Source of the DNA: Candidatus Galligastranaerophilus faecipullorum
Lineage (GTDB): Bacteria > Cyanobacteriota > Vampirovibrionia > Gastranaerophilales > Gastranaerophilaceae
Assembly: GCA_018713115.1 (NCBI GenBank)
Contig: DVFS01000021.1
Coordinates: forward strand, 1-45,787
Length of the DNA stretch: 45,787 nt
Direction: 5' to 3'
Part shown: piece after piece, positions 1 through 8,294 of the stretch
How the letters are laid out: each line of letters starts with the position of its first letter
How positions within the stretch are numbered: the first letter of the stretch is position 1
Position numbers and translations under genes: made by a program
The notes under the pieces: model-generated
The model's database searches: none
What the model saw: only the letters and a program-made list of their open reading frames with translations
What the model was told of the DNA's origin: nothing

Positions 1-24
1 GGGCCTGTTTTATAAAACAGGCCC
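1..24. terminator. Perfect palindrome, likely terminator hairpin at window edge
   Basis: The first 24 bases are a perfect inverted repeat, with arm GGGCCTGTTTTA and its reverse complement. The repeat sits six bases beyond the stop codon of the minus-strand dehydrogenase gene, so it probably forms that transcript's terminator hairpin. Any U-tract would lie outside the window, so this part cannot be checked. It could also serve a plus-strand gene ending to the left. Confidence 0.6.
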
Positions 25-30
25 GGCTGC

Positions 31-999
31 CTAAAATTTTAACAGTATTTTTAAAATATCTTTTTGTTTATTTTTCTCAAATGCCTCAAGAGCTTTATCC
101 ACAGGATAAATCTCGCTTACAAGAGGCTTAATATCGAGTTTTTTTGAACCCATAAGCCTTAAGGCGGGGGCAAATTGACCGCAGCGAGAGCCTAATACCG
201 TTATTTCATCCACTACAACAGGGGCTAAGTTCAGACCTTCTTTTGCGGCGATTGTACTTTTTAAAACAAGCACTCCTCTTGGTTTTGTAAGGTTTAATGA
301 TGTTTCAAAACCGCCCGTCGAGCCTGTTGCTTCAATTACAATATCAAAAGTTTTATTATCCTCGGGTCTTAAATCCTGAAGCATTTTTGTTTTAACACCT
401 GCCCTGCGCGAGATTTCAAGTTTGTTTTGATGTTTTCCGATATGCACTAAATCCACATTCAGTGCATTTAAAACAAGCGCAATGCAAAGCCCTAATTTAC
501 CGTCGCCCAGAAGCGCCACTTTGTCTGCAGGTTTTATGTGCAGTTGTTCGGTTATCTCCATTGCGGCAGCCACAGGCTCCACAAAAGTTGCCTCTTCGTC
601 GCTTAAAGTGTCGGGCACTTCAAGAAGATTTTTAACGGGAAGTGTAAAATATTCGCTGAAACATCCGTCTTTTTTCCATATACCCAGAGTCTGACGATTG
701 GGACAGTGGCGCTCAAGGTGTTTTGCGCACCATTCATCATCATCGCAGCCGCAGTTAATTTCACCCACGACCCTTTTTCCGACCCATTGAAAATCGCATT
801 CATCACCGGCTTCAACAACATCACCCACAAACTCATGGCCCAAAACGCCCTTGTAGCCCATATAGCCTTTTGTAATCTCCAAATCCGTATTACAAATACC
901 GCTCATGCGTGTTTTTATAAGCACTTCTCCCGGTTTTGGAACGGGTTTTTCATAGTCGCTGACAAGTTTTAGTTCTTCATCAAATACAACTGCCTTCAT
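31..999 (-). CDS. Zinc-dependent alcohol dehydrogenase-like (MDR family) oxidoreductase
   Basis: This is a 322-residue medium-chain dehydrogenase/reductase. The N-terminal GroES-like domain carries the catalytic zinc ligands Cys36 (GICNTD), His55-Glu56 (GHEF) and probably Glu141. A cysteine cluster at residues 83, 85, 91 and 99 resembles the structural zinc lobe. The Rossmann domain has the loop GDGKLGL at 165-171 for NAD(P). Family members oxidise alcohols or polyols such as threonine or sorbitol; the substrate cannot be read from the sequence. The ATG follows GAGAGG at good distance. Thioredoxin reductase lies 17 bp upstream on the same strand, so the two are probably co-transcribed. The protein is slightly short for the family (usually 340-350 residues). 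Confidence 0.88.
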   Translation of the reverse strand: MKAVVFDEELKLVSDYEKPVPKPGEVLIKTRMSGICNTDLEITKGYMGYKGVLGHEFVGDVVEAGDECDFQWVGKRVVGEINCGCDDDEWCAKHLERHCPNRQTLGIWKKDGCFSEYFTLPVKNLLEVPDTLSDEEATFVEPVAAAMEITEQLHIKPADKVALLGDGKLGLCIALVLNALNVDLVHIGKHQNKLEISRRAGVKTKMLQDLRPEDNKTFDIVIEATGSTGGFETSLNLTKPRGVLVLKSTIAAKEGLNLAPVVVDEITVLGSRCGQFAPALRLMGSKKLDIKPLVSEIYPVDKALEAFEKNKQKDILKILLKF

Positions 1000-1016
1000 T
1001 TGCTTTTATTTCCTCT

Positions 1017-1964
1017 CTATATTTGCGAAACCTGAATTTCTTCTTTTACTCTCTCTAAATACTTAACCGCGCTGACGCCTGCAATGGCGCCGTCGGCAAC
1101 GGCAGTTATAACCTGCCTTAAGGGTGTTACTCTGACATCACCCGCGGCAAACACACCGGGGATAGATGTTTGCAGATTTTCATCAACGGTTATAAAGCCT
1201 TTTTCATCCTGTTGAAGCTGTCCGTTAAAGCCGTCGCAGTTGGGTGTAAAACCTATGTAGGGGAATACTCCGTCGGTTTGAATATGTGATATTTCGCCTG
1301 TTTTAAGGTTTTTTACAACAACATTTTGAACTTTTCCGTCGCCCTGAATCTCCTGAACGACACTGTCCCAGATAAATTCTATTTTATTGTTTTTAAAAGC
1401 GCGTTCCTGAACGATTTTATCGGCGCGAAGAGCATCGCGGCGATGAACAATATATACTTTTAGAGCAAATTTTGTCAAATATATACCCTCTTCAACGGCT
1501 GCATTTCCGCCGCCTACAACCACAACGGTTTTGTCTTTATAAAAAGCCCCGTCGCATACGGCGCAATAACTTACACCTCTGCCGGTAAATTCCTGCTCGC
1601 CTTTAACATTGAGTTTAGAGGGCTTGGCACCTGTCGCGATAATCACGCTGTGCGCCTTATATTCGCCTTTGAGGGTTTTAATGACTTTAGGGTTTGAAAC
1701 AAGGTCTACACTCTGAATTTCTTCCATGGTAAATTTTTCGACATTAAATTTATCAAGATGTTCTTCAAATTTTTCGCTTAACTCCCAGCCTTCAATCGAA
1801 GGAAAACCTAAATAATTTTCTATTTCAAGATAGTTTGTCGGCTGTCCGCCCAAAAGCGAAGTATCAATCACGGCACAGCTTATATTACCCCTTGCGCAGT
1901 ATACGCCCGCGCTTATTCCCGCAGGTCCGCCGCCAAGGATTACAGTGTCATAAATCTTCTCCAT
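1017..1964 (-). CDS. trxB: Thioredoxin reductase
   Basis: This 315-residue FAD/NADPH flavoenzyme reduces thioredoxin in the cytoplasm. The FAD-binding motif GGGPAG is at residues 11-16, the redox-active pair Cys134-Ala-Val-Cys137 follows, then the NADPH motif GGGNAA, and the C-terminal FAD motif GVFAAGDVR. Length and domain order match bacterial TrxB. The ATG directly abuts the stop codon of the upstream secreted-protein gene, and AGGAGA lies ten bases before it, so the two are translationally close. A membrane-anchored thioredoxin-like protein (8295-8819) is a possible partner in the same genome region, but nothing shows direct coupling. Confidence 0.97.
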   Translation of the reverse strand: MEKIYDTVILGGGPAGISAGVYCARGNISCAVIDTSLLGGQPTNYLEIENYLGFPSIEGWELSEKFEEHLDKFNVEKFTMEEIQSVDLVSNPKVIKTLKGEYKAHSVIIATGAKPSKLNVKGEQEFTGRGVSYCAVCDGAFYKDKTVVVVGGGNAAVEEGIYLTKFALKVYIVHRRDALRADKIVQERAFKNNKIEFIWDSVVQEIQGDGKVQNVVVKNLKTGEISHIQTDGVFPYIGFTPNCDGFNGQLQQDEKGFITVDENLQTSIPGVFAAGDVRVTPLRQVITAVADGAIAGVSAVKYLERVKEEIQVSQI

Positions 1965-2456
1965 TTATCCCAAATCTCCTGATATTTTTTGTCCTACTAC
2001 TTTATATTTTACTACATCTTTTTTAATTAGCTGATTATTTACATATCTTTCAATAATGTATGTATCATAACCCGTAAAAATATTGCCGTTAAGCCGGAAC
2101 TCGGGGCTTTCTCTCTGAACGATTTTCATATTTCCGCGCGTATCGGACTTGACCCTCTGGAATTTAAGGGTTTTGCCGTCAAGATTTTTTTGAGATTCCA
2201 CCTGAATGGATGAACTTGCTCCCGATTGCACATTTTCTAAAATTAATGTATTCCCGTATCCTCCTAACGTCCATATATCGACGCTTATCGGGTTAAAAAG
2301 TTCCGGATTATTTGTTTCCGAAATTTTTGATGTCACATGCCATGTACCAAAAAACCCTTTCGGGATTTCATCTTTTGTAATTGTTGCGCGCAAAACCTCT
2401 GCCTGAGCGCAGTTTAGTGTAAGTATTAAAATAAGTGCAATTAAAAATTTTCTCAT
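1965..2456 (-). CDS. Small secreted protein of unknown function
   Basis: This is a 163-residue protein that I do not recognise. Residues 1-20 form a clear signal peptide (Lys/Arg start, long Leu/Ile run, cleavage near AQA). The mature part alternates hydrophobic and polar residues with several Gly-Asn and Asp-Gly turns, which suggests an all-beta fold; the GTWHVTSK segment is reminiscent of lipocalin-like barrels, but only loosely. It is first in a run with trxB and the dehydrogenase. There is no ribosome binding site. A TATATT box lies seven bases before the ATG, fitting the leaderless pattern seen elsewhere in this window. Confidence 0.8.
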   Translation of the reverse strand: MRKFLIALILILTLNCAQAEVLRATITKDEIPKGFFGTWHVTSKISETNNPELFNPISVDIWTLGGYGNTLILENVQSGASSSIQVESQKNLDGKTLKFQRVKSDTRGNMKIVQRESPEFRLNGNIFTGYDTYIIERYVNNQLIKKDVVKYKVVGQKISGDLG

Positions 2457-2550
2457 ACGTAAAAATATAATAATTTTTTTACAAATATCATACTTTGGAT
2501 TGAGGCGAATTTTATGCGTTATTGTACTATATAAGAGAGGAGTTTTAGTT

Positions 2551-3048
2551 TTGAGAAAAATAATAACGTTAATTTGTCTTGTTATGTTTTCGGTTTTGTG
2601 TGTTATTAACTACACAATGCCCGCGGATGCCGCAAGAAAAAACACAAAAGAAAAAAAAGAAGCTCCAAAGGTTGATGAAGAACAGCTGAATCAGATGACA
2701 CAGAAAATCGACCTTTTAACAAGAAAATATTATACAAGAGAATTATACTCGCCCGAAGACTCGGACAGTCTGATAAATTTAAAGCTTCAGCTTGACACTA
2801 TTATGAACACAACGCCCGAGCCCGTGTATGCGCCTCTTTACTATAAACTCGGCACACTTTTTAAATTAAGAGGCTTAAAGGCTGAAAGTATAGATTGTTT
2901 AAAAACAATAATAGAAAACTTCTCTGATACCGCATACGGCCCCAAGGCACGCGAAGTGCTCGGCGAAATGGGTGTAGTAATAAAAGAACCCGAGCGCCTG
3001 CCTGCCGCTGATGAAGATGAAGAAGAAGAGGACGAAGAATTTTACTAG
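2551..3048 (+). CDS. Secreted or periplasmic TPR-like helical protein
   Basis: I place the start at a TTG, because GAGAGGAG lies eight bases before it and the protein then opens with a proper signal peptide (LRKIITLICLVMFSVLC..., cleavage near ADAA). That gives about 165 residues; an upstream ATG at 2500 would add 17 residues before the signal and has no ribosome site. The mature region is helical and charged. The stretch with PLYYKLGTLFKLRGLKAESIDCLKTII looks like one or two tetratricopeptide-type helix pairs, often used for protein binding. The tail is very acidic (DEDEEEEDEEF). Its 3' end overlaps the convergent gene by four bases. Function unknown. Confidence 0.75.
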   Translation: MRKIITLICLVMFSVLCVINYTMPADAARKNTKEKKEAPKVDEEQLNQMTQKIDLLTRKYYTRELYSPEDSDSLINLKLQLDTIMNTTPEPVYAPLYYKLGTLFKLRGLKAESIDCLKTIIENFSDTAYGPKAREVLGEMGVVIKEPERLPAADEDEEEEDEEFY

Positions 3049-3563
3049 GCAAAATTAACGTCTATTAAATTCATAACTGCAAGAGCGGACAAACCTGCCA
3101 TGGAAGATGAAAGCGAGTTGTCAAAACTCATTGATGTGCCCTGTGCATACTCGTTAAAATATTCCTGGGCGCGGATTCTCATATCGTCATATTTAGTAAA
3201 CTCTTCTTCGTTTTGCGCACCCATAATTCTTTTATCCAGTTCATCCATAATATCGTCATAATCTTCCTGAACGGAATCATTCTGATGCAGGCCCAATTCC
3301 CACATAATTTCATACCAGGGGCGCTCTTCAAAACCTTCGGTTTCATTCATTTGCTCCTGCTGTTCCTGAGCGCGCTCAATCTGTTCCTGAATCATGGCAG
3401 CCCTTAAGCGCTCTACGTCCTTTTCGTAATCATCTGTAGGGATAAGGTCATATTGGCGCAACAAAATATTAAGCTCTTCCTGCTGTTTTTGTTTGTCGTC
3501 CTCGGAGCTTATGTTATAGATATATGCAAATGATGATATTGAGCTTATCGGGGATATTGCCAT
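3045..3563 (-). CDS. Hypothetical protein, acidic and helical
   Basis: This 172-residue protein is not one I recognise. It starts MAISPISSISSFAYIYNI, a short hydrophobic Ser/Ile-rich leader. About 110 charged residues follow, rich in Glu and Gln (runs such as EQIERAQEQQEQ), likely helical or coiled coil. It ends in a Ser/Ala/Gly-rich hydrophobic stretch (SLSSSMAGLSALAVMNLI). No catalytic motif is visible. AAGG precedes the ATG at 8 bases. It converges on the secreted TPR-like gene with a four-base overlap. The layout (short hydrophobic head, charged middle, hydrophobic tail) resembles other lineage-specific proteins in this window, such as the one at 6181. Confidence 0.7.
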   Translation of the reverse strand: MAISPISSISSFAYIYNISSEDDKQKQQEELNILLRQYDLIPTDDYEKDVERLRAAMIQEQIERAQEQQEQMNETEGFEERPWYEIMWELGLHQNDSVQEDYDDIMDELDKRIMGAQNEEEFTKYDDMRIRAQEYFNEYAQGTSMSFDNSLSSSMAGLSALAVMNLIDVNFA

Positions 3564-3660
3564 AGTTCTTGCCTTTGCCTTATATTTTTTTTATTCCCCA
3601 TTCAAACTAAGAAATAACAGGTTTTATGAAATTTTTATGTAGTGTATAATAAGTTTTGTT

Positions 3661-4227
3661 ATGAATAACGATTTACACAACCCGCAATTTAATAAACACG
3701 GATACATTCAGGTCTACACGGGAGACGGCAAAGGCAAAACAACAGCATCTTTAGGGCTTGCGCTGAGGGCTCTGGGGCGCGGGTGGTGCGTGCTTATCGT
3801 TATGTTTACAAAAGGCGGCTCGGACTACGGAGAGCTTTATTCTTTTGCAAATTTGAGCGATGAGATTAAAAAATGCTTTAAAATCGTAAACGCGGGCGCG
3901 GATAGAATTGTATACCGCGGCAACATTGATGAAATCGACAGAAAAGAAATTAAAAAAGGCTGGGATATAGCGCTTGACGCCATAAAAAACAATAAATACC
4001 AGCTTGTCATACTGGATGAAATAAATATCGCCGTTGATTTAGGGCTTATTGACTTAAATGAACTGCTTGACGCTCTTAAAAACAAACCTGAGGATATGGA
4101 AATTGTTTTAACGGGCAGAAATGCCAAACAGGAAGTCATAGACATTGCCCATCTGGTATCCGAGATTGTCCCTGTTAAACATTACTGGGACATAGGTGTC
4201 AGCGCAAGGGAAGGTATGGAGTATTGA
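3661..4227 (+). CDS. cobO: Cob(I)yrinic acid a,c-diamide adenosyltransferase
   Basis: CobO/BtuR-type adenosyltransferase of 188 residues. It transfers adenosyl from ATP to cob(I)alamin or its precursors, the last activation step toward coenzyme B12. The inverted-type P-loop GDGKGKTT is at residues 21-28, followed by the family motifs LVILDEINIAV and VLTGR, and it ends in the typical SAREGMEY. Length is normal. No other cobalamin gene and no cobalamin riboswitch is nearby, which fits scavenging but does not prove it. A TATAAT box lies ten bases before the ATG, leaving little or no 5' leader. The stop overlaps the start of the MlaD-like gene by four bases (TTGA). Confidence 0.95.
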   Translation: MNNDLHNPQFNKHGYIQVYTGDGKGKTTASLGLALRALGRGWCVLIVMFTKGGSDYGELYSFANLSDEIKKCFKIVNAGADRIVYRGNIDEIDRKEIKKGWDIALDAIKNNKYQLVILDEINIAVDLGLIDLNELLDALKNKPEDMEIVLTGRNAKQEVIDIAHLVSEIVPVKHYWDIGVSAREGMEY

Positions 4228-4928
4228 ACAAAAGAGAAAAATGGCTGGAATTAAAAAAAAGGCTTAAGAGTGCGGTTTTTCTGGAAATCGTATTCTGGAT
4301 TATTCTGCTTGCGTTAATTTTTAGCATAGGATACGGAATTTTTTATCATAAATTTATAAAACCAAACCTCTACACCATAACCTTTAATGACATCGACGGG
4401 ATTATAAACGGTTCGCCCGTGAGGTTTATGGGGCTTGTAAGCGGACATGTAAGAAAGCTCACCTATCATAAAGACTCTATTGAAGTGCAGATAATAATTA
4501 CAAAGAAAAATATGAAAATCCCCCCGGGCTCTGTAGCCTCGGTTGAATTTTCAGGCATTGCGGGGTCAAAATCCATAGAAATTATGCCGCCTGAGAATAA
4601 CCTTGCGGATATAGGGATAATTTCAAAGGATACTTTAAGAATCACCGATGTGCTTGATGAGTATATGTATATAGGAAAAGTTTTCGCTTCACTTAAAGAC
4701 TTTGTGGACGCCATTAATCAGGATACCGTTTTAAAAGTATTTTCAACCGTAAAAGAAGCCTCATCGGGGCTTGAAAAAGCGGATGAGTCAATCGAAGAAG
4801 GGCAGAGTAAATACAAAGAATTTGACAAACGCATGGAAAATGTGCTTAAAAGCCAGAAAAAACTTGAAAATACTCTGGATAAAATCAACAAAAATACCAG
4901 AAAAATAGGCTCATATTTAAAAAAATGA
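4224..4928 (+). CDS. MlaD/MCE-domain lipid-transport protein
   Basis: This is a 234-residue inner-membrane-anchored protein. One membrane segment sits near residues 17-42. An MCE/MlaD beta-barrel domain follows (about 47-120), with the typical pattern GIINGSPVRFMGLVSGHVRKL and the IPPGSVASVEFSGIAGSKSIEI segment. The C-terminal half is helical and charged. MCE proteins form hexameric rings that move phospholipids between inner and outer membranes, so this supports a diderm envelope. No MlaE/MlaF permease or ATPase is in the window. The start is a TTG overlapping the cobO stop, with AAGG/GGAG just before it, so translation is coupled to cobO. This adenosyltransferase-lipid transporter pairing has no obvious functional logic. 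Confidence 0.88.
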   Translation: MNKREKWLELKKRLKSAVFLEIVFWIILLALIFSIGYGIFYHKFIKPNLYTITFNDIDGIINGSPVRFMGLVSGHVRKLTYHKDSIEVQIIITKKNMKIPPGSVASVEFSGIAGSKSIEIMPPENNLADIGIISKDTLRITDVLDEYMYIGKVFASLKDFVDAINQDTVLKVFSTVKEASSGLEKADESIEEGQSKYKEFDKRMENVLKSQKKLENTLDKINKNTRKIGSYLKK

Positions 4929-4972
4929 ACTTTTGTGATATTATTTTGCCCGAAATGGAGAAATAAAAGTCA

Positions 4973-5896
4973 ATGTCGGAAAATTTGATTGAAGTCGTAG
5001 TAGATGTAGAAACAACGGGTCTTGATTACACAAGGGAAAAAATCATAGAATTTGCAGGTGTAAAGCTCGTTGACGGCGTTATAACAGAGCGTTTTGAAAC
5101 GCTTGTAAACCCTCACCAGCACATAAGAAAATCTTCTCAGGCAATCCATGGCATATCGGAAGAAGACCTTGAAGGGGCACCCGAAGAGGAAGAAATTTTT
5201 CCTAAAATTTTTGAATTTATAGGGGATGCGCCGATTGTTGCGCATAATGCAATTTTTGACTTCAGTTTTTTGAACCGCACATCAAAAAGGCTATACTCCA
5301 AGCCTCTTGAAAACCGCTATATAGATACACAGCAGATGTTTAAAGAAGTCTACCCCCAGATGGAATCCTGCGGGCTTGAGTGTCTTATGAATACATTTAA
5401 CGTTGATTTTTCAACCCGCCACAGAGCCATGGCAGACGCCGAAGGGCTTGCGCTCTGCTACCCTGCATTAAAAAAAATGTATTTTCAAAAATACGACTGG
5501 CAGCTGTCGCAAATACAAAATGCAGACTATCTTTTTGAAAGATATTTAAGACTACAAAACGCCATAAGTGTTATGCAGTCTGAAATTCAGGATTTAAGGT
5601 CTATTTTTAAAATCTATTTTGAAAAAGGCGGAGAAGATATCGTCGCAAACTCGGGCGAAACGCTCTCGTACAACTCTAAAAAAACTTTTTCTTATGATTT
5701 TGTGCAGATTAAAGACATTTTAGACGAAATAGGCGCGCTTCCAAAGGCGGTAAGACTTAATAACGCTTTTGTCGACAGGCTCGTTATGGGTAATGCCCTT
5801 GATGAAGAAACAAAAGACAAAATAAAATCCGCCCGTATTGCAATAAGCGAAAATAAAACTCTTTCGGTCAAAAAGCCCGACAACAGTGCATCTTAG
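4973..5896 (+). CDS. DnaQ-like 3'-5' exonuclease (DEDDh)
   Basis: This 307-residue protein has an N-terminal DEDDh exonuclease domain (about 6-170). Exo I is D11-V-E13-TTGL, Exo II is HNAIFDFSF with Asp96, and Exo III is HRAMADAEG with His150 and Asp155. All acidic ligands and the catalytic histidine are present. The fold is shared by DNA polymerase III epsilon and by PolC-type proofreading domains, which remove 3' nucleotides. The C-terminal 130 residues are helical and unassigned. It is not joined to a polymerase. GGAG precedes the ATG. A hairpin with a T-run closes the transcript at 5921-5960. Confidence 0.85.
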   Translation: MSENLIEVVVDVETTGLDYTREKIIEFAGVKLVDGVITERFETLVNPHQHIRKSSQAIHGISEEDLEGAPEEEEIFPKIFEFIGDAPIVAHNAIFDFSFLNRTSKRLYSKPLENRYIDTQQMFKEVYPQMESCGLECLMNTFNVDFSTRHRAMADAEGLALCYPALKKMYFQKYDWQLSQIQNADYLFERYLRLQNAISVMQSEIQDLRSIFKIYFEKGGEDIVANSGETLSYNSKKTFSYDFVQIKDILDEIGALPKAVRLNNAFVDRLVMGNALDEETKDKIKSARIAISENKTLSVKKPDNSAS

Positions 5897-5920
5897 ATTT
5901 AATTGTAACAAATTGTAAAT

Positions 5921-5960
5921 AATTATTGCCTATTTTGTATATAAAAAGGCAATAATTTTT
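5921..5960 (+). terminator. Rho-independent terminator after the exonuclease gene
   Basis: An 11-bp perfect stem (AATTATTGCCT pairing with AGGCAATAATT) encloses a 15-base loop and runs into TTTTT. It lies about 25 bases after the exonuclease stop. The stem is AT-rich, so it is weaker than the other terminators here. Confidence 0.65.
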
Positions 5961-5981
5961 ACATGCAATTTTTTATATAAG

Positions 5982-6119
5982 TACGAGAGAGAAAACCATA
6001 AAAACCACCACACGAGAGAACACTACCACCACACACACGAGAGAAAAGAGAGAAACACCACACAAGAACTTGAGGATTAAAAACCAAGTTTTAGCCCTTC
6101 CCGAAAGGAAGGGTTTTTA
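5982..6119 (+). ncRNA. Candidate small RNA with repeated CGAGAGA motifs
   Basis: Between two terminators lies a stretch that codes for nothing I can support but looks like a small RNA. A TATATAA box ends at 5980. The region from 5982 to about 6066 is almost free of T and built of A/C runs broken by ACGAGAGA, seen at 5983, 6012 and about 6038, plus a partial copy. It should be unstructured. Next comes a 6-bp hairpin (AACTTG / CAAGTT, 6067-6090) with loop AGGATTAAAAAC, then a terminator hairpin at 6095-6119. This order (single-stranded region, stem, terminator) is common in trans-acting sRNAs. The family is not one I recognise. It could instead be a long leader for the next gene, but the terminator argues against that. 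Confidence 0.55.
6095..6119 (+). terminator. Rho-independent terminator of the candidate sRNA
   Basis: A perfect 7-bp stem CCCTTCC / GGAAGGG with loop CGAAA is followed directly by TTTTTATTT. It is a strong intrinsic terminator on the plus strand. No gene ends just upstream, which is why the preceding T-poor stretch is read as its own transcript. Confidence 0.88.
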
Positions 6120-6180
6120 TTTATAGCAATTTTTTTATTTTTTTGTTTTTATATATGTGTGTAAAAAACAGGACAAACCA

Positions 6181-7281
6181 ATGCTTAATTCCGTTCCCAG
6201 TGTTTACAGTAAAGTTGTCGGCAATGCAAGCGGCGGTTCTGTCGTGCAGCCAACAAGTGCGTCTGCTATTCCCGAGAAAAAAGATAGTTTTAAAAAAAGC
6301 AACAATAAAACACTCGCTGTAACTTCTATAGGGACTGCAAGCGGCGGTATTGCAGGCATGGTATATGCAAAAATGACTGAAGCGGCAAGAAAAATACCAC
6401 GTGCTATTTTAGATAAATATAATACTGATTTTAGTACCTATAGTAACGCAAGAGTCAAAATACAAGACCGGGTTTACAAGGATGAGTTTGAGCCTTTACT
6501 TAAAAGTATGGTTGATAAACTTTTGGGCAATGAGGAGTTGCCCCCCGAAGAATTAAAACTTGCAAAAGATTTAGATTTAGACCCGAACATGGTTAGGTTT
6601 TTTGATGGTGCAAAAAAAAGATTGAATATACTTGCAGATGAATTAAACAAACATCCAAACGATACGTCAGCTATTTCGGGTTATTCAATCCTTTCTCCCG
6701 GTTCTGATAAATTTGATATGGCCAGTTTTTCGGATTTTAATAAATGGTTCGGCATTATAGAAGAAAATGGTACAAAACACCGGGATATTCAAGAATTTTT
6801 AGACTATACAAGTTCTGAATATTTTAAAGATATTAACTTTAAAATCAAATACGATAAAAATGGTGTGGCAAACGGCATAATACCAAGCATTGATTTTAAA
6901 AACAGTCTTCCCGAAGGAGAGACATTGTCTGATACCACATATACATTTAAAGAACTGGTTGAAAAAGTTATTGCTAAAAAAGAGTTTGAACATAACCGTA
7001 TTGATGAAACAACATTGTGTTCATTGAGTCATAATATAGGCATATCTAAAAATAATAATCACCCCTCAAGCCAAAGTGTGCTGCTAAAGCGTTTCAATGA
7101 ACTTTGTGAATCTGCAATAGATAAAGCAAAAGCAGTAAATGAAGAATTAAAAAACAGTGCCATAAAAGCTTATAAAAATAAACAGATGTTAAAATTCGCA
7201 GGAATCGGCGCACTTGCCGCAGGTGCTTTGGCAGCATGCGGCGCCTTAATATATAAAAAAGTTAACGAAAAAGAACAATAA
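6181..7281 (+). CDS. Hypothetical protein with C-terminal membrane segment
   Basis: I do not recognise this protein of about 366 residues. I start it at the ATG at 6181, which follows AGGAC by six bases; an in-frame ATG at 6157 sits in a T-run without a ribosome site. The N-terminal 35 residues are Ser/Val/Gly-rich and look disordered. A short hydrophobic Gly/Ala segment (VTSIGTASGGIAGMVYAKM) follows, then about 280 mostly helical, charged residues. Near the C-terminus is a clear membrane segment (FAGIGALAAGALAACGALIY) followed by a short Lys/Glu tail. No enzyme motif is visible. It lies between the candidate sRNA and the radical SAM gene. Confidence 0.7.
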   Translation: MLNSVPSVYSKVVGNASGGSVVQPTSASAIPEKKDSFKKSNNKTLAVTSIGTASGGIAGMVYAKMTEAARKIPRAILDKYNTDFSTYSNARVKIQDRVYKDEFEPLLKSMVDKLLGNEELPPEELKLAKDLDLDPNMVRFFDGAKKRLNILADELNKHPNDTSAISGYSILSPGSDKFDMASFSDFNKWFGIIEENGTKHRDIQEFLDYTSSEYFKDINFKIKYDKNGVANGIIPSIDFKNSLPEGETLSDTTYTFKELVEKVIAKKEFEHNRIDETTLCSLSHNIGISKNNNHPSSQSVLLKRFNELCESAIDKAKAVNEELKNSAIKAYKNKQMLKFAGIGALAAGALAACGALIYKKVNEKEQ

Positions 7282-7375
7282 TTATTTTATTTTTTAAACA
7301 AATCTGCCCGCATGTCTAATTTTCATTTTCACTTTAAATTTTAAAATTTTATTAAAGTTTAAGAAGGAGAAAAAA

Positions 7376-8266
7376 GTGCAAAATACGAAGATTCAGGGGC
7401 AAAATAACACTGCAAAAGAAAAATTTATGTCCGCACCGCAGGTGGAGATGAAAGAGTTAAACAATTTGTTTTTTGAACTCTGTTACAGGGCATGCAACCT
7501 TAAATGTAAACACTGTTATATAGAGAAAAATCCCTACAAACAGGAAAAAGATTTTATTCCTCTCGATAAAATCAAAAATGCACTTTTGCAGACAAGAGGC
7601 GAAAACTTAAACTCAATTTATCTGACAGGCGGGGAACCGCTTATGCACCCTGATTTTAACAGCATTTTAAGAATGTGTTTAAAATTCTCCAACGTAACAG
7701 TTATGTCAAACGGGCTTATGATAAACGACAAAAAAGCAAGGTTTCTGAGAAAAATCGACGATGAAAACAACTTTGAAACCATATACAGAATAAGTTTAGA
7801 CCACTATGACGAACTTAAAAACGATGAAATACGCGGCCGCGGCAGCTTCAGAAAAGCGCTCGGAGCAATTTTAAATCTTGCAAAATACGAATTTAACCCC
7901 ATAATATCCGTTTGCAATTATTTTTGTGAAACACGCGAAGAGCTGTTTAAAGGTTTTTATGAACTTTTTAAAAAGCACGGATTTGAAATTGAAGATATAA
8001 ATCTTAAAATCATGCCCTATTTTGAAAAAGGCGCAAAAGAAGAGTACATCGAGGATTTTGATTTTGATAAAACAAAACTGGACTGCTTTAACTCGCGTGT
8101 TTTAAGCATAAACGGAGTATACTCCTGCCCTGCGCTCTCTAACGACTTTCGTGCAAGAGCGGGTTCGGATATGAGCAATTATTCAAGAAAAACATTTCTG
8201 GATACCGAAAAATGCACAAAGTGCATAAAACATTTCAGCAAAAACCAGGTTAATGACTTTTGCTGA
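7376..8266 (+). CDS. Radical SAM protein of unknown substrate
   Basis: A 296-residue radical SAM enzyme. The [4Fe-4S]/SAM site is Cys40-x3-Cys44-x2-Cys47 (CNLKCKHC), followed by the SAM-binding GGEP motif in LTGGEPLMHP. The C-terminus carries Cys280, Cys283 and the final residue Cys296, plus an earlier CPAL cysteine, a pattern expected for a second iron-sulfur cluster as in SPASM or twitch domains. Such proteins often modify peptides or assemble cofactors. No precursor peptide or peptidase is evident beside it, so the substrate is open. The GTG start is set by AAGGAG six bases upstream. It converges with the anchored thioredoxin gene, leaving a gap of 28 bases. Confidence 0.88.
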   Translation: MQNTKIQGQNNTAKEKFMSAPQVEMKELNNLFFELCYRACNLKCKHCYIEKNPYKQEKDFIPLDKIKNALLQTRGENLNSIYLTGGEPLMHPDFNSILRMCLKFSNVTVMSNGLMINDKKARFLRKIDDENNFETIYRISLDHYDELKNDEIRGRGSFRKALGAILNLAKYEFNPIISVCNYFCETREELFKGFYELFKKHGFEIEDINLKIMPYFEKGAKEEYIEDFDFDKTKLDCFNSRVLSINGVYSCPALSNDFRARAGSDMSNYSRKTFLDTEKCTKCIKHFSKNQVNDFC

Positions 8267-8294
8267 AACAAACTTTAATATATAAGCCCGTTGT

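Noticed and set aside
3564-3660. Cobalamin riboswitch before the adenosyltransferase gene
   Set aside because: The gap is under 100 bases, the -10 box is ten bases from the ATG, and no B12-box is present.
5983-6055. Possible mini CRISPR array (repeated CGAGAGA)
   Set aside because: The units are 7-8 bases with uneven spacing of A/C runs; there are no 25-35 base repeats, unique spacers or cas genes.
5983-6130. Open frame with many threonine codons before a terminator, like a thr-operon attenuator leader peptide
   Set aside because: No ATG, GTG or TTG with a ribosome site opens it, the Thr codons follow from the A/C-rich composition, and no amino acid biosynthesis gene follows.
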